Source: a virus
Virus record (IMG/VR): IMGVR_UViG_3300000232_000011
Span: 1-20,358 of that record
Direction: 5' to 3' (one strand)
DNA length: 20,358 nucleotides
The position numbers and the translations under genes were made by a program. Positions 1 through 6,295 of this stretch are shown here, in pieces (the first letter of the stretch is position 1; each line of letters starts with the position of its first letter). The notes under the pieces were generated by a model. The model had not been told where the DNA came from and ran no database searches. It saw only the letters and a program-made list of their open reading frames with translations.

Positions 1-449
1 GTCCTGCCGCTTATGAAAAGATTTATAACTGACTTATATTTATCATTAAGGCAAGATATTGTGCTTCTTAATGCAGTCTTTATTTCACTACTGATGTACA
101 TATCTTTAACATCTTCAATATATTCATGCTTCGACCTATCCTGACTACCAACATCTACAACTTCATCAAGATAAATCATATCTTCCTTTGGTTTGAACTT
201 CCTATTATAAGCATTCATAATTTCATATTTAACTTTATCAGTAGCGAATGTAATAAACTTAACTCCCAAATCTGGATTAAATTCATTTACTGCTTCATTG
301 ACTTTTATCAAACCTAATTGAAATAAGTCATCCTTGAACGTTTCCTCTCTAGCAATCCTATGAACATATCCCCAAACTAATCTGTAATGCTGCTTTAAAA
401 AGTCTTCAAGTGCTATCCCTCCAAGCTTAGCTTCCATAACAGTTGGCAT
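1..449 (-). CDS. Sigma-70 family RNA polymerase sigma factor, 3' part outside window
   Basis: The frame is open from an ATG at 449 to the window edge (149 residues visible). GGAGGGG sits 5 nt upstream of the ATG. Residues about 40-86 match sigma-70 region 2: DDLFQLGLIKVNEAVNEF, then PDLGVKFITFATDKVKYEI, the usual D(L)xQxGxxGLxxAxxxFDPxxGxxFxTYAxxxIRxxI pattern. Residues 133-149 (CLNDKYKSVINLFISGR) look like the start of region 4, which continues outside. No region 1.1 or clear region 3 is seen between them. It is probably a phage sigma factor that redirects host RNA polymerase to later phage promoters; which promoters cannot be told. It is preceded by its own promoter of the shared TAGAGTG type. 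Family assignment is firm from motifs; the role in timing is inference. Confidence 0.85.
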   Translation of the reverse strand, partial: MPTVMEAKLGGIALEDFLKQHYRLVWGYVHRIAREETFKDDLFQLGLIKVNEAVNEFNPDLGVKFITFATDKVKYEIMNAYNRKFKPKEDMIYLDEVVDVGSQDRSKHEYIEDVKDMYISSEIKTALRSTISCLNDKYKSVINLFISGR

Positions 450-481
450 TTTAACCCCTCCTTTATTATCCTTATAGTTTA

Positions 482-510
482 ATTATATCACTCTATTCAC
501 AATATGTAAA
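482..510 (-). promoter_or_regulatory. Promoter P1 (sigma-A-like, shared TAGAGTG family) for the sigma-factor gene
   Basis: On the minus strand TTTACA (505-510), a 17-nt spacer and TATAAT (482-487) preceded by TGA, an extended -10. The spacer ends in ATAGAGTGA. The downstream part TTAAACTATAAGGATAATAA is shared with P2, and the stretch from the -35 to just past the -10 is identical to P3. Confidence 0.85.
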
Positions 511-530
511 TTTCTTTTTAAAAAGAATGA

Positions 531-557
531 CAAAAAAGGACTGGCGTTAACCAGTTC
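531..557 (-). terminator. Intrinsic terminator after the 84-aa gene
   Basis: Minus strand: stem GAACTGG / CCAGTCC (551-557 with 538-544, one mismatch), loop TTAACG, then six T (532-537). It lies just after the stop codon of the gene ending at 563 and before promoter P1. Confidence 0.8.
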
Positions 558-562
558 TATAA

Positions 563-817
563 TTATTCAACTACTACATATTCTTGAAATAAAGTTAATA
601 CTTCGTCATAACCTCCAGCTTCAAAACAGCGATTCTCCATTTCCTTTGCATGTCCTTTATATCCGGCTTTCTTAAGTGCCTTTGAAACTATACCTATAAG
701 GTTGAATACATTACCATTCTCACATGTTAGTTCAACCGTAGGCCTTTCACCTCTATCAATTCTTGGAAGTCTTTCAATTACCGGTGTTGTAGGGACTTCC
801 TTCTTTATTTTCTGCAT
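563..817 (-). CDS. Small conserved-type phage protein, 84 aa, unknown function
   Basis: The start at 817 (MQKIKKEVPTTP) is chosen because GGGGGAGG lies right upstream; a longer open frame to 868 would overlap the preceding gene and has no such site. The protein has a charged N-terminus, then VELTCENGNVFNLIGIVSKALKKAG, a predicted beta-turn-helix segment, and an acidic C-terminus ending EYVVVE. Small phage proteins with a similar ENGNxFxLIGxVxKALKKAG stretch are common as far as I recall, but no function is known to me. Last gene of the P2 unit, followed by a terminator. Confidence 0.8.
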   Translation of the reverse strand: MQKIKKEVPTTPVIERLPRIDRGERPTVELTCENGNVFNLIGIVSKALKKAGYKGHAKEMENRCFEAGGYDEVLTLFQEYVVVE

Positions 818-821
818 ACTA

Positions 822-1082
822 TTACCTCCCCCAATATTGTTCACCAACATCTTCAAACTTAGGACCATAACCTAATTGCTTTCCTTCGCAAAGATATACC
901 TCCTCAGTTTCGCACGAATCGTCTTGAACTACTGATACATTGCCTACTGAGAGTACAAATGGCCAGTTTGGTTGATGAAGCATCCTTATAACATAATCTT
1001 CTTTTCCTTCTTCAATCATTTGCTCCATTAAATCATGAAGTCCTTGTACTGTTAACTCGTTTCTTCCTCTTTCAAACTTCAT
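822..1082 (-). CDS. Small hypothetical phage protein, 86 aa
   Basis: The start is taken at ATG 1082 (MKFERGRNEL): AAGGAG lies 8 nt upstream, while the longer frame would use a GTG at 1091 that overlaps this site. The protein opens with a helix (LTVQGLHDLMEQMIEEGKEDYVI), then strands with NVSVVQDDSCETEEVYLCEGKQLGYG. The pattern (helix, then a beta sheet ending in VYL..GkqlGYG) resembles a recurrent phage protein family of unknown role. It is 4 nt from the next gene and co-transcribed with peptide deformylase. Confidence 0.8.
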   Translation of the reverse strand: MKFERGRNELTVQGLHDLMEQMIEEGKEDYVIRMLHQPNWPFVLSVGNVSVVQDDSCETEEVYLCEGKQLGYGPKFEDVGEQYWGR

Positions 1083-1094
1083 ACCAATCACTCC

Positions 1095-1316
1095 TTATAC
1101 AAAGTCCTTAATGTAATACCTTGAACCGTAACTTATGAAATAAGGTTCTCCTTTAGCATTATATCTTATTTTTGCAGTTCTTTTTCTACCAAGTCTGTCT
1201 CCGCAAAAATCTTGAAATACTACAGCATCATCGATTCCATGCTTTATTTCACTAATATTTAAACCAGAATCATTTGAGAATAAAAACGATTTTGATACTT
1301 TTTCAATATTTTCCAT
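1095..1316 (-). CDS. Hypothetical protein, 73 aa
   Basis: ATG at 1316 with GAGGTGAT upstream. Overall charged, with a basic central part (GRKRTAKIRYNAKGEPYF) and a tyrosine-rich end (SYGSRYYIKDFV). No membrane segment, cysteine pair or known motif. It sits between peptide deformylase, whose stop is 5 nt from its start codon, and the 86-aa gene, whose ribosome site overlaps its stop codon, so the genes look translationally coupled. Function unknown. Confidence 0.75.
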   Translation of the reverse strand: MENIEKVSKSFLFSNDSGLNISEIKHGIDDAVVFQDFCGDRLGRKRTAKIRYNAKGEPYFISYGSRYYIKDFV

Positions 1317-1320
1317 ATTA

Positions 1321-1770
1321 TCACCTCAATCCTACTTTACATACTCCGTTTAAATGATCGATTTCGTGTTGTACAATCCTTGCTTGCATACCTTCCATCG
1401 AATATTTCATAAGTATTCCAGATACTGAATTCCCTTCAACAGATATTTCGTTTGCTCTTTTTATAGTTTTCCTTCTGCCTGGGTAGCTCAAACAAGCTTC
1501 TATTTCAGATTTTGTATCATCTTTAGAATAGTATGTAATTCGAGGATTTACCAAAGATACTACGTTTCCGTTTTCCAAATCCGTGAATGCAATTATTCTA
1601 TGAAATATTCCAATCTGATTTGCTGCAAGCCCTATCGCTTTCCTAAAATTATCCTTAAGCGTATCCTCTAAGTCTTTCACCTCGTTCCTTACTTCTTCAT
1701 TAAATTCATTTACTTCCTCACATTTTCTTCTAAGCGCTGGATGTGGACTTGTCAAAATTCTTTTTACCAT
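1321..1770 (-). CDS. def: Peptide deformylase
   Basis: Removes the N-formyl group from nascent proteins at the ribosome exit using a bound metal. All three family motifs are present: motif 1 as AIGLAANQIG (45-54; the usual first G is A45), motif 2 as EACLS (91-95; the usual EGCLS with A92 for G), and motif 3 as QHEIDHLNG (134-142). Metal ligands C93, H135, H139 and catalytic E136 are intact. At 149 aa it is shorter than most bacterial enzymes because it ends soon after motif 3; short deformylases are known in phages. The start is set by GGGGG upstream of ATG 1770. It is first in a four-gene unit behind promoter P2. Likely active, giving faster maturation of phage or host proteins; the benefit is inference. 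Confidence 0.92.
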   Translation of the reverse strand: MVKRILTSPHPALRRKCEEVNEFNEEVRNEVKDLEDTLKDNFRKAIGLAANQIGIFHRIIAFTDLENGNVVSLVNPRITYYSKDDTKSEIEACLSYPGRRKTIKRANEISVEGNSVSGILMKYSMEGMQARIVQHEIDHLNGVCKVGLR

Positions 1771-1804
1771 TGCAGTGACCCCCTTTTATTATCCTTATAG
1801 TTTA

Positions 1805-1833
1805 ATTATATCACTCTATACATCTGAAGTAAA
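1805..1833 (-). promoter_or_regulatory. Promoter P2 (TAGAGTG family) for the peptide deformylase unit
   Basis: Minus strand TTTACT (1828-1833), 17-nt spacer, TATAAT (1805-1810) with TGA before it. From TATAGAGTGA through the transcribed ATAAGGATAATAA it is the same as P1, although the upstream half of the spacer differs. Confidence 0.85.
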
Positions 1834-1855
1834 TTTCTTTTTGTCTTTAAATATG

Positions 1856-2146
1856 CTAATCAATACATTCTGAAAAGTCATAATCAAAATCCAATGCAGT
1901 CATTTTGATTATATTTATTTGATATTCTTGCCTTGAGCATTCAAGTTCAGGGAAGTCTTTATCACAGTTGTGTTGTATATCTAATGAACGATTACAATCG
2001 CAACTCCAATTTCCATCACAATAAATAAATGCAATAGTCTCAGCATCCATAGTGTCTGAAAACTCTTTTATAAAAGTAAATTCTTTACCATCATACTGAG
2101 GTAGTCCTTTTGTACTACATTTATATACAATCTCAACTCTTTTCAT
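1856..2146 (-). CDS. Cysteine-rich hypothetical protein, 96 aa
   Basis: Start ATG 2146; the 14-nt overlap with the preceding gene and a weak GGCAGG site suggest translational coupling. Cysteines cluster in CDGNWSCDCNRSLDIQHNC and again at ELECSRQ, with a histidine nearby, so a metal-binding centre is possible. The N-terminal part has a strand-rich MKRVEIVYKCSTKGLP. No catalytic motif is recognised. It ends the operon that starts at promoter P3. Confidence 0.75.
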   Translation of the reverse strand: MKRVEIVYKCSTKGLPQYDGKEFTFIKEFSDTMDAETIAFIYCDGNWSCDCNRSLDIQHNCDKDFPELECSRQEYQINIIKMTALDFDYDFSECID

Positions 2147-2291
2147 GAATTTTGCCTGCCTTTCTTAACAACGGAAGGCCTTGATACTTCCTTCTATTGT
2201 TTGAATACTTCCACGGCTTATTGATTTTGTCAATCAATAAGTTTGCTTTGTCTATCTTTTCTTGTATTTTATCAAATTCTTCTTTATTCAT
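2133..2291 (-). CDS. Hypothetical protein, 52 aa
   Basis: The start is chosen at ATG 2291 (MNKEEFDKIQEKIDKANLL): the upstream stop TGA is one base away and GGATGG precedes it; the longer frame to 2348 would overlap the previous gene by over 50 nt. The N-terminal half is a predicted amphipathic, perhaps coiled-coil, helix; the C-terminal half is basic (KYSNNRRKYQGLPLLRKAGK). Function unknown. Confidence 0.65.
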   Translation of the reverse strand: MNKEEFDKIQEKIDKANLLIDKINKPWKYSNNRRKYQGLPLLRKAGKIHEKS

Positions 2292-2292
2292 A

Positions 2293-2487
2293 TCAACCAT
2301 CCGTCCATTCATGACTACAATCGTTACAATGAAGTTTGAAATAACCATTGCCTAAATCGTCTATTACATGATTGTTAGTATGCAAACAATCCGGAAACAA
2401 TGGATTTATATTTTCTGGTACATTTGAACTGTTAAGTTTGTCTGCAGCCTCTTTAACTATGTTTGAAATATTTTCATTCTTTTCCAT
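2293..2487 (-). CDS. Hypothetical small protein with a C-terminal zinc-ribbon-like motif, 64 aa
   Basis: The start at ATG 2487 (MEKNENISN) is preferred because GGAGAG lies at normal distance; the site overlaps the stop of the upstream gene. The C-terminal half has PDCLHTNNHVID...YFKLHCNDCSHEW, with Cys/His at the first knuckle and CxxC at the second, the layout of a small zinc ribbon. A nucleic-acid-binding role is possible, but no family is recognised. Confidence 0.7.
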   Translation of the reverse strand: MEKNENISNIVKEAADKLNSSNVPENINPLFPDCLHTNNHVIDDLGNGYFKLHCNDCSHEWTDG

Positions 2488-2488
2488 T

Positions 2489-2824
2489 TTATTCTCTCCT
2501 TTCAAATTTTGCTAAGTATTGTTTGTTATCGTCGAATATGTTTATTATTGCCATGAACTTTTTATATTGCTCTTCATCCATTTCAGATGCTATATCCATA
2601 TCAAGTATTTTTGTTTCAGTAATTAAGGTCTTTAATGCACTTTTGGCTGCGAATATTATCTCTGTCATACCGGCGACATGATAACAAATGCTATGTTCTT
2701 TCATAGAATCAAATTCAGATCGAGCAACATCATGCACTACCTTTTCAAGCATTTTTGGAATTACTTCATATGAATCTAAATTATTGAAAAGATTTTCAAA
2801 TGTTTCATTTAACATCTCTCCCAT
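2489..2824 (-). CDS. Hypothetical helical protein, 111 aa
   Basis: ATG 2824 follows GGAGGGG and overlaps the stop of the upstream gene as TAATG, so coupled translation is likely. The protein is almost wholly predicted alpha-helical and acidic, without cysteine pairs, a membrane segment or a known motif. Second gene of the P3 operon. Function unknown. Confidence 0.75.
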   Translation of the reverse strand: MGEMLNETFENLFNNLDSYEVIPKMLEKVVHDVARSEFDSMKEHSICYHVAGMTEIIFAAKSALKTLITETKILDMDIASEMDEEQYKKFMAIINIFDDNKQYLAKFERRE

Positions 2825-3063
2825 TATTGCCCCTCCGCTTCAAACATTGATATGCATGTACCAAGTTCTGTATTGAGATGAAAGTCCATCTCATTGTATT
2901 TCTTTTCAAACTCATTAATACCATTTATGCCACTAAATTCAACTTGTTGAGCCTGCTCGCTTGCAATACTGCATTTATTCGGAACCATTATTCCTTTCCA
3001 GAATTTATTATTTCTAAGTCTTGATTTTACCTGCAGTTTTGAAAGTTTTACATAATTACTCAT
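2824..3063 (-). CDS. Hypothetical protein, 79 aa
   Basis: First gene behind promoter P3; ATG 3063 with GAGGAGG upstream. The N-terminus is basic (KLSKLQVKSRLRNNKFWKG), the C-terminal half is acidic. No recognised domain. Its last codons carry the ribosome site of the next gene. Confidence 0.75.
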   Translation of the reverse strand: MSNYVKLSKLQVKSRLRNNKFWKGIMVPNKCSIASEQAQQVEFSGINGINEFEKKYNEMDFHLNTELGTCISMFEAEGQ

Positions 3064-3099
3064 AGTAACCTCCTCACACCATATTTATTCCTTTATTTA

Positions 3100-3128
3100 A
3101 TTATATCACTCTATTCACAATATGTAAA
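3100..3128 (-). promoter_or_regulatory. Promoter P3 (TAGAGTG family) for five small genes
   Basis: Minus strand TTTACA (3123-3128), 17-nt spacer, TATAAT (3100-3105) with extended -10 TGA. The stretch from the -35 to TTAAA after the -10 is identical to P1, so this is a recent duplicate or under strong constraint. Confidence 0.85.
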
Positions 3129-3193
3129 TACAAGACAGTGTCAAATTATCACCTATTTATATTATATCAATATGAATTCTTTTATTAATGCAT

Positions 3194-3224
3194 AAAAAAA
3201 GCCCCACAGTCAGTAGGGCTTTTT
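3194..3224 (-). terminator. Intrinsic terminator after the 287-aa gene
   Basis: Minus strand stem AAAGCCC / GGGCTTT with loop TACTGACTGTG, followed by a run of seven T. The stop codon of the gene ending at 3228 is directly upstream. Confidence 0.9.
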
Positions 3225-3227
3225 AAA

Positions 3228-4091
3228 TTACTTTGAACCAAGTTTTGCAAGTTCCTCTGGAGTTAGTTTAGTCGTAATAACAGGTCCATTCTTTGCATGA
3301 GATTGATTGTCTTTATCAAGGTTTCTGCCTTTTTGAGTTCCATTTTTGGCATTATCTTTTTTAGTATTATCTTTCTTTTCAGCAGGTTTTGTTTCTTTCT
3401 TTACTTCATCTTTCTTTTCAGCAGGTTTTGTTTCTTTATTTGCCTCTTTTTTATCCTTTTCTTCTTTCGAATCAGAACGTTTCTTTGGTTCAAACTTTTT
3501 AATAGCCTCATCAATAAGCTTAACGGCAGTAGCAGTATTGTCGCCAATGTATATCCATCTGCAAGTACCCATATGCTTATCACTTGCTTCTTTCTCTGTT
3601 AAGCTTGTTAAACCATCAACTTCTGAAACAGCGACATTGAGTTCGATCTTAAAACCTTTTTTGGTTTCAATAAATTTGAATGTCCTTGTTCCTTCAGTAC
3701 CAAAGAATGTAATTCCAGAATTGTTTTCCTTTTCCTTGAACTTATCTTTCGGTACTATTACCCTAATTTTTTCCAAAGTCTTTACATATGATTGATGCGC
3801 TTTCTCAAGTTCTTCTTTTACCTTTTCTGTGTCCTGAACTTCTTCTTTCTTTTCTTCAGGCTTTGTTTCTTCTTCTTTCTTTTCTTCAACCGCTGGTTCA
3901 TGTTTTGGTAATACATCTCCAATTGAGAACGGCTTTTCGTTTAAATCAACCCTAGGGTCTAATGCTGGTTGAGCATTTTCTTCAACCTTTGTTTCTTCAA
4001 CCTTTGTTTCTTCAACCTTTACTTCAGGTTCTTTCTTAACTACGTCTTTACCTTTCGTTGTATCTTTCTTTGTTGTACCATTTTTAGCCAT
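3228..4091 (-). CDS. Lys/Glu-rich protein with one central globular domain, 287 aa
   Basis: ATG 4091 (MAKNGTTKK) is chosen over the longer frame to 4172 because GGAGGGTG lies 8 nt upstream and promoter P4 would cut through the longer version. Residues 1-95 are low complexity (repeats of KVEET, then EEKKEEETKPEEKKEE). About 95-205 looks folded: a helix, then GITFFGTEGTRTFKFIETKK, KIELNVAVSEVDG and KHMGTCRWIYIGDNTATAVKLIDEAIKKF. The last pattern (K.HmG..rWIYI...... V..LIDEAI) vaguely recalls the DUF5655/MmcQ-like fold, but I do not claim membership. The C-terminal 80 residues are again Lys/Glu/Asn rich with two ETKPAEKKD copies. It is a single-gene unit (own promoter and terminator), so probably made in quantity. 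Function unknown. Confidence 0.85.
   Translation of the reverse strand: MAKNGTTKKDTTKGKDVVKKEPEVKVEETKVEETKVEENAQPALDPRVDLNEKPFSIGDVLPKHEPAVEEKKEEETKPEEKKEEVQDTEKVKEELEKAHQSYVKTLEKIRVIVPKDKFKEKENNSGITFFGTEGTRTFKFIETKKGFKIELNVAVSEVDGLTSLTEKEASDKHMGTCRWIYIGDNTATAVKLIDEAIKKFEPKKRSDSKEEKDKKEANKETKPAEKKDEVKKETKPAEKKDNTKKDNAKNGTQKGRNLDKDNQSHAKNGPVITTKLTPEELAKLGSK
3369..3437 (-). repeat. Two direct repeats of 30 nt, period 39
   Basis: The same 30 bases occur at 3369-3398 and 3408-3437 and encode the ETKPAEKKD copies in the C-terminal tail of the Lys/Glu-rich protein. In-frame spacing of 13 codons; likely to expand or contract by slippage or recombination. Confidence 0.9.
3981..4025 (-). repeat. Three tandem 15-nt units in the N-terminal tail
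   Basis: Units TTCAACCTTTGTTTC at 3981-3995 and 3996-4010 are identical; 4011-4025 differs by two bases. They encode KVEET-type repeats of the Lys/Glu-rich protein. Confidence 0.9.
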
Positions 4092-4135
4092 AATATTCAC
4101 CCTCCAATTTTGATTTGGTTTAACCTTATAGTTTA

Positions 4136-4164
4136 ATAATAACACTCTATGCACTATTTGTAAA
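4136..4164 (-). promoter_or_regulatory. Promoter P4 (TAGAGTG family) for the 287-aa gene
   Basis: Minus strand TTTACA (4159-4164), 17-nt spacer with CATAGAGTGT, -10 TATTAT (4136-4141) preceded by TGT. The transcribed TTAAACTATAAGG matches P1 and P2. The stretch 4165-4310 upstream holds only AT-rich sequence with a short GACCT/AGGTC hairpin near 4261-4277; no gene is seen there. Confidence 0.8.
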
Positions 4165-4310
4165 TATATCATTCACATCTTTTTATCTTTTATTTTCAGA
4201 ATATAAAATTTTTATATATTATATTAAAAGGAAATTCTGGAATTATTTAGCGCCTTCCTAGACCTTAAATAGAGGTCAATAATACCTTATTTAATAATTT
4301 ATACCATAAA

Positions 4311-4338
4311 CAAAAAGGGCCTCTCTAAATGGCCCTCT
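4311..4338 (-). terminator. Intrinsic terminator after the 154-aa gene
   Basis: Minus strand stem AGGGCC / GGCCCT (4331-4336 with 4316-4321), loop ATTTAGAGA, then TTTTTG. It ends the P5 unit 25 nt past the stop at 4363. Confidence 0.85.
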
Positions 4339-4362
4339 AATGTCATACCAATAGTTTTTATT

Positions 4363-4827
4363 CTATTTCCAAAGTTCAACAATCCTTAAAAGAATTTCTT
4401 CCATTATCTTGTTTTGAAGTTTCGAATTATTCAAAACTTCTGCAGCTCCGCTCATAACTCTCACACTACCGGATGTTGAGATTGCAGTTTGCAATAATCT
4501 TTTATTGTCTTCACTCAATAAACCAATTTTACTTTCAACATATTCTATTATATCATTCTCTTCTTGAGAAGGTTGAGAGTAAAGTCCGTTTTTATAAAAG
4601 TTCTTACAAAGACTTGCAAAATAACTTATAGGCTTGTCAAGATTCTTCTTCATTGCAGTCCTATTAATTGCTTCAGAAATATATTTATAAGCATCTACTC
4701 CTCTTGCCAAACCAAACTTATAATAGAATTCCAAAGTTCTTCCGTCTTTATCACTCAATTTACCAAATGAATTATAAAATTTAGATTTTAATTCTATAAC
4801 TTGAGTATTTACATCTTCTATTTCCAT
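4363..4827 (-). CDS. Hypothetical helical protein, 154 aa, weakly DnaD-like
   Basis: ATG 4827 with TTAGGAGG upstream. Predicted all-helical. Residues about 35-80 (YYKFGLARGVDAYKYISEAINRTA, then KPISYFASLCKNFYKNGL) have the shape of the DnaD/DnaB-loader C-terminal motif, in which a helix with AI..A is followed by pairs like YI..IL.NW...G. The similarity is only a pattern by eye. If true it could be a replication-initiation or helicase-loading accessory. A short hairpin (AGGCT/AGCCT, 4840-4852) lies before its ribosome site. Last gene of the P5 unit. Confidence 0.75.
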   Translation of the reverse strand: MEIEDVNTQVIELKSKFYNSFGKLSDKDGRTLEFYYKFGLARGVDAYKYISEAINRTAMKKNLDKPISYFASLCKNFYKNGLYSQPSQEENDIIEYVESKIGLLSEDNKRLLQTAISTSGSVRVMSGAAEVLNNSKLQNKIMEEILLRIVELWK

Positions 4828-4858
4828 ATGACCTCCTAAGGCTTTTAGCCTACCACAG

Positions 4859-5251
4859 TTATCTTCTACGTCTCATTCGCTTTCTTCTTGATTCTTCTTC
4901 TTTTTCAAGTTTTTCTTGCTCTTTAATCTTCTTTTCCCAATCTTCATCCCATTCAAATTCATAATAGTCATTAGTAAACCAACCGCTTTTTATTTTGTAT
5001 CTAAACTTCCAAATACTGCCGTTTACATATACTAACAATTTTTTAATTTTCATAAAGTCTATATCAAGCAATTCAAAATGTTGACATCCATCTGCAAAAG
5101 CCTGATAAGCAAACATATGTTGACGAGATGTAAACCTTGGGATTTGGTTTTCTGCTAACATATTAATCCTTCGTTTTGATTTATACATACCTATTAGGGT
5201 ACGATGGGTATGTATAACTTCTAACCACCCAAATTCTGCATATAACTCCAA
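4859..5251 (-). CDS. Hypothetical protein with charged C-terminal tail, 130 aa
   Basis: Uses a TTG start at 5251 with GGGGGTGAT just upstream; the first ATG in frame (22 codons later) has no ribosome site. The N-terminal 95 residues look like a mixed alpha/beta fold rich in aromatic residues (VNGSIWKFRYKIKSGWF, NDYYEFEWDEDW). The last 30 residues are a Lys/Glu/Arg helix ending in an Arg tract (RRKRMRRRR), plausibly nucleic-acid binding. Second gene of the P5 unit. Function unknown. Confidence 0.75.
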   Translation of the reverse strand: MELYAEFGWLEVIHTHRTLIGMYKSKRRINMLAENQIPRFTSRQHMFAYQAFADGCQHFELLDIDFMKIKKLLVYVNGSIWKFRYKIKSGWFTNDYYEFEWDEDWEKKIKEQEKLEKEEESRRKRMRRRR

Positions 5252-5263
5252 TGTATCACCCCC

Positions 5264-5545
5264 TTATATTGTCTTACAAATTCCAATCATCTTAACCTCA
5301 TCAACTCCTATCTCATTTAATTTTGTCTTAATTTCGTTTGCAAATTCTATGTTTGCAGTTTTTATTTCGGCCACATAAGCATTCGATTTTGGTTGGAATG
5401 CAAAGTCATAGCTTCCATCGCAATGAAAATCATCTGTTATTTGAACACCAAGCTTCTCAATGTTTGCAGATAACCATTCATTAAATTGTTCGAACTTTTT
5501 GTCGTCCTTATCTCTTCCAAGTACTGTGTGTAGTTCATAATTCAT
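5264..5545 (-). CDS. Hypothetical protein, 93 aa
   Basis: ATG 5545 with GGGGGA 8 nt upstream; first gene behind promoter P5. The pattern is alpha/beta: a helix (FEQFNEWLSANIEKLGV), strands around DGSYDFAFQPKSNAYVAEIKTANIEF, then a helix and a strand (VDEVKMIGICKTI). Two cysteines only. No family is recognised. Confidence 0.75.
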   Translation of the reverse strand: MNYELHTVLGRDKDDKKFEQFNEWLSANIEKLGVQITDDFHCDGSYDFAFQPKSNAYVAEIKTANIEFANEIKTKLNEIGVDEVKMIGICKTI

Positions 5546-5576
5546 TATTATGTCCCCCTGTTTTATTTATAATTTT

Positions 5577-5605
5577 ATTATATCACTCTAGATGCATTAA
5601 TAATA
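5577..5605 (-). promoter_or_regulatory. Promoter P5 (TAGAGTG family, weak -35)
   Basis: Minus strand CTAGAGTGA followed by TATAAT (5577-5582) keeps the family core and extended -10, but the hexamer 17 nt upstream is TATTAT (5600-5605) instead of TTTACA. Serves the 93/130/154-aa genes. Confidence 0.65.
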
Positions 5606-5712
5606 CCATAGATAGGTATTAAATTTTCTGTGTGTATACAACATATCCCGCGCTAATCAGAATACATTCAAACGAATAAAAACGCGTATATATAATAGGA
5701 AACTCAGGCGTA

Positions 5713-6180
5713 TTACAGATAACAAACTAATATCTCAATATCAAAATGTTTAAATTCTTCAGTCAATATTTCTTTTACTTTACTCCATTGCAATCCGTCT
5801 AAACCGCATCCAATCTTTGGCATTGCTATACATTTAATATCAAGCTCTACACACTGTTTTCTCAAGTCTGTTAAACTATTTGTCAAAGTCTTATATGTTG
5901 GTTTATTCCAATACATATTTTTAGTTATTAGATTAAACACTCTAATCCATTGATTATTTTCATACTTTGAATATAGACAGCATGTACCAATACCGTCAGT
6001 TTCTTTTCTTATCATTACTATATTCTTCATTTCTGGGAACTTATCATTGAACAATGCCGCTATACCAAATCTTTTACCAGCATTAGAGATTCCCATTGCT
6101 ACGTCATCTGAAATGCAATGAACGAGTGCATATTTTCCAACCAGTTCAAACAAATCTTTTTTCTCTTCTTTAAGTATCAT
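5713..6180 (-). CDS. TARG1/OARD1-like macrodomain protein (ADP-ribosyl hydrolase)
   Basis: The start at 6180 (MILKEEKKDLFELVG) is chosen for TTGGAGGTT upstream; a longer frame to 6240 lacks a site. The 155-residue protein is a single macrodomain. CISDDVAMGISNAGKRFGIA (22-41) is the ribose-binding loop region, NLITKNMYWNKPTYKTL (83-99) and MPKIGCGLDGLQW (120-132) match the ALC1/TARG1/DarG branch, including the lysine in ITK (K87) and the aspartate in GCGLD (D128) that TARG1 uses for catalysis. Known relatives remove ADP-ribose from glutamate, from DNA thymidine marked by DarT, or hydrolyse O-acetyl-ADP-ribose. It may counter a host ADP-ribosylating defence such as DarTG, or clear NAD-derived metabolites; that is inference. 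Divergent from the SASP gene. Confidence 0.88.
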   Translation of the reverse strand: MILKEEKKDLFELVGKYALVHCISDDVAMGISNAGKRFGIAALFNDKFPEMKNIVMIRKETDGIGTCCLYSKYENNQWIRVFNLITKNMYWNKPTYKTLTNSLTDLRKQCVELDIKCIAMPKIGCGLDGLQWSKVKEILTEEFKHFDIEILVCYL

Positions 6181-6266
6181 AATAACCTCCAATTGGTTAA
6201 AATTTTCGCTAATTGCGTTTGTTTTAATCATGCGACGCATAAGCGCCGTTTGTAATTTTTTACCAT

Positions 6267-6295
6267 GTTTAATAAAGATTCATAATGGTTATAAT
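6267..6295 (+). promoter_or_regulatory. Possible plus-strand promoter for the SASP gene
   Basis: TATAAT at 6290-6295 lies about 45 nt before the ATG. No good -35 lies at 16-18 nt (best GTTTAA at 6267-6272). A forespore sigma-G type -35/-10 pair at the right spacing was looked for and not found. Confidence 0.35.

Noticed and set aside
3297-3795. Plus-strand open frames of 101 and 149 codons
   Set aside because: They are antisense to the Lys/Glu-rich gene, whose AAA/GAA codons read as Phe/Leu/Ser in reverse; no ribosome site.
4092-4172. N-terminal extension of the 287-aa protein
   Set aside because: It would contain promoter P4 and reads as an unrelated hydrophobic-basic leader; the internal ATG has a strong SD.
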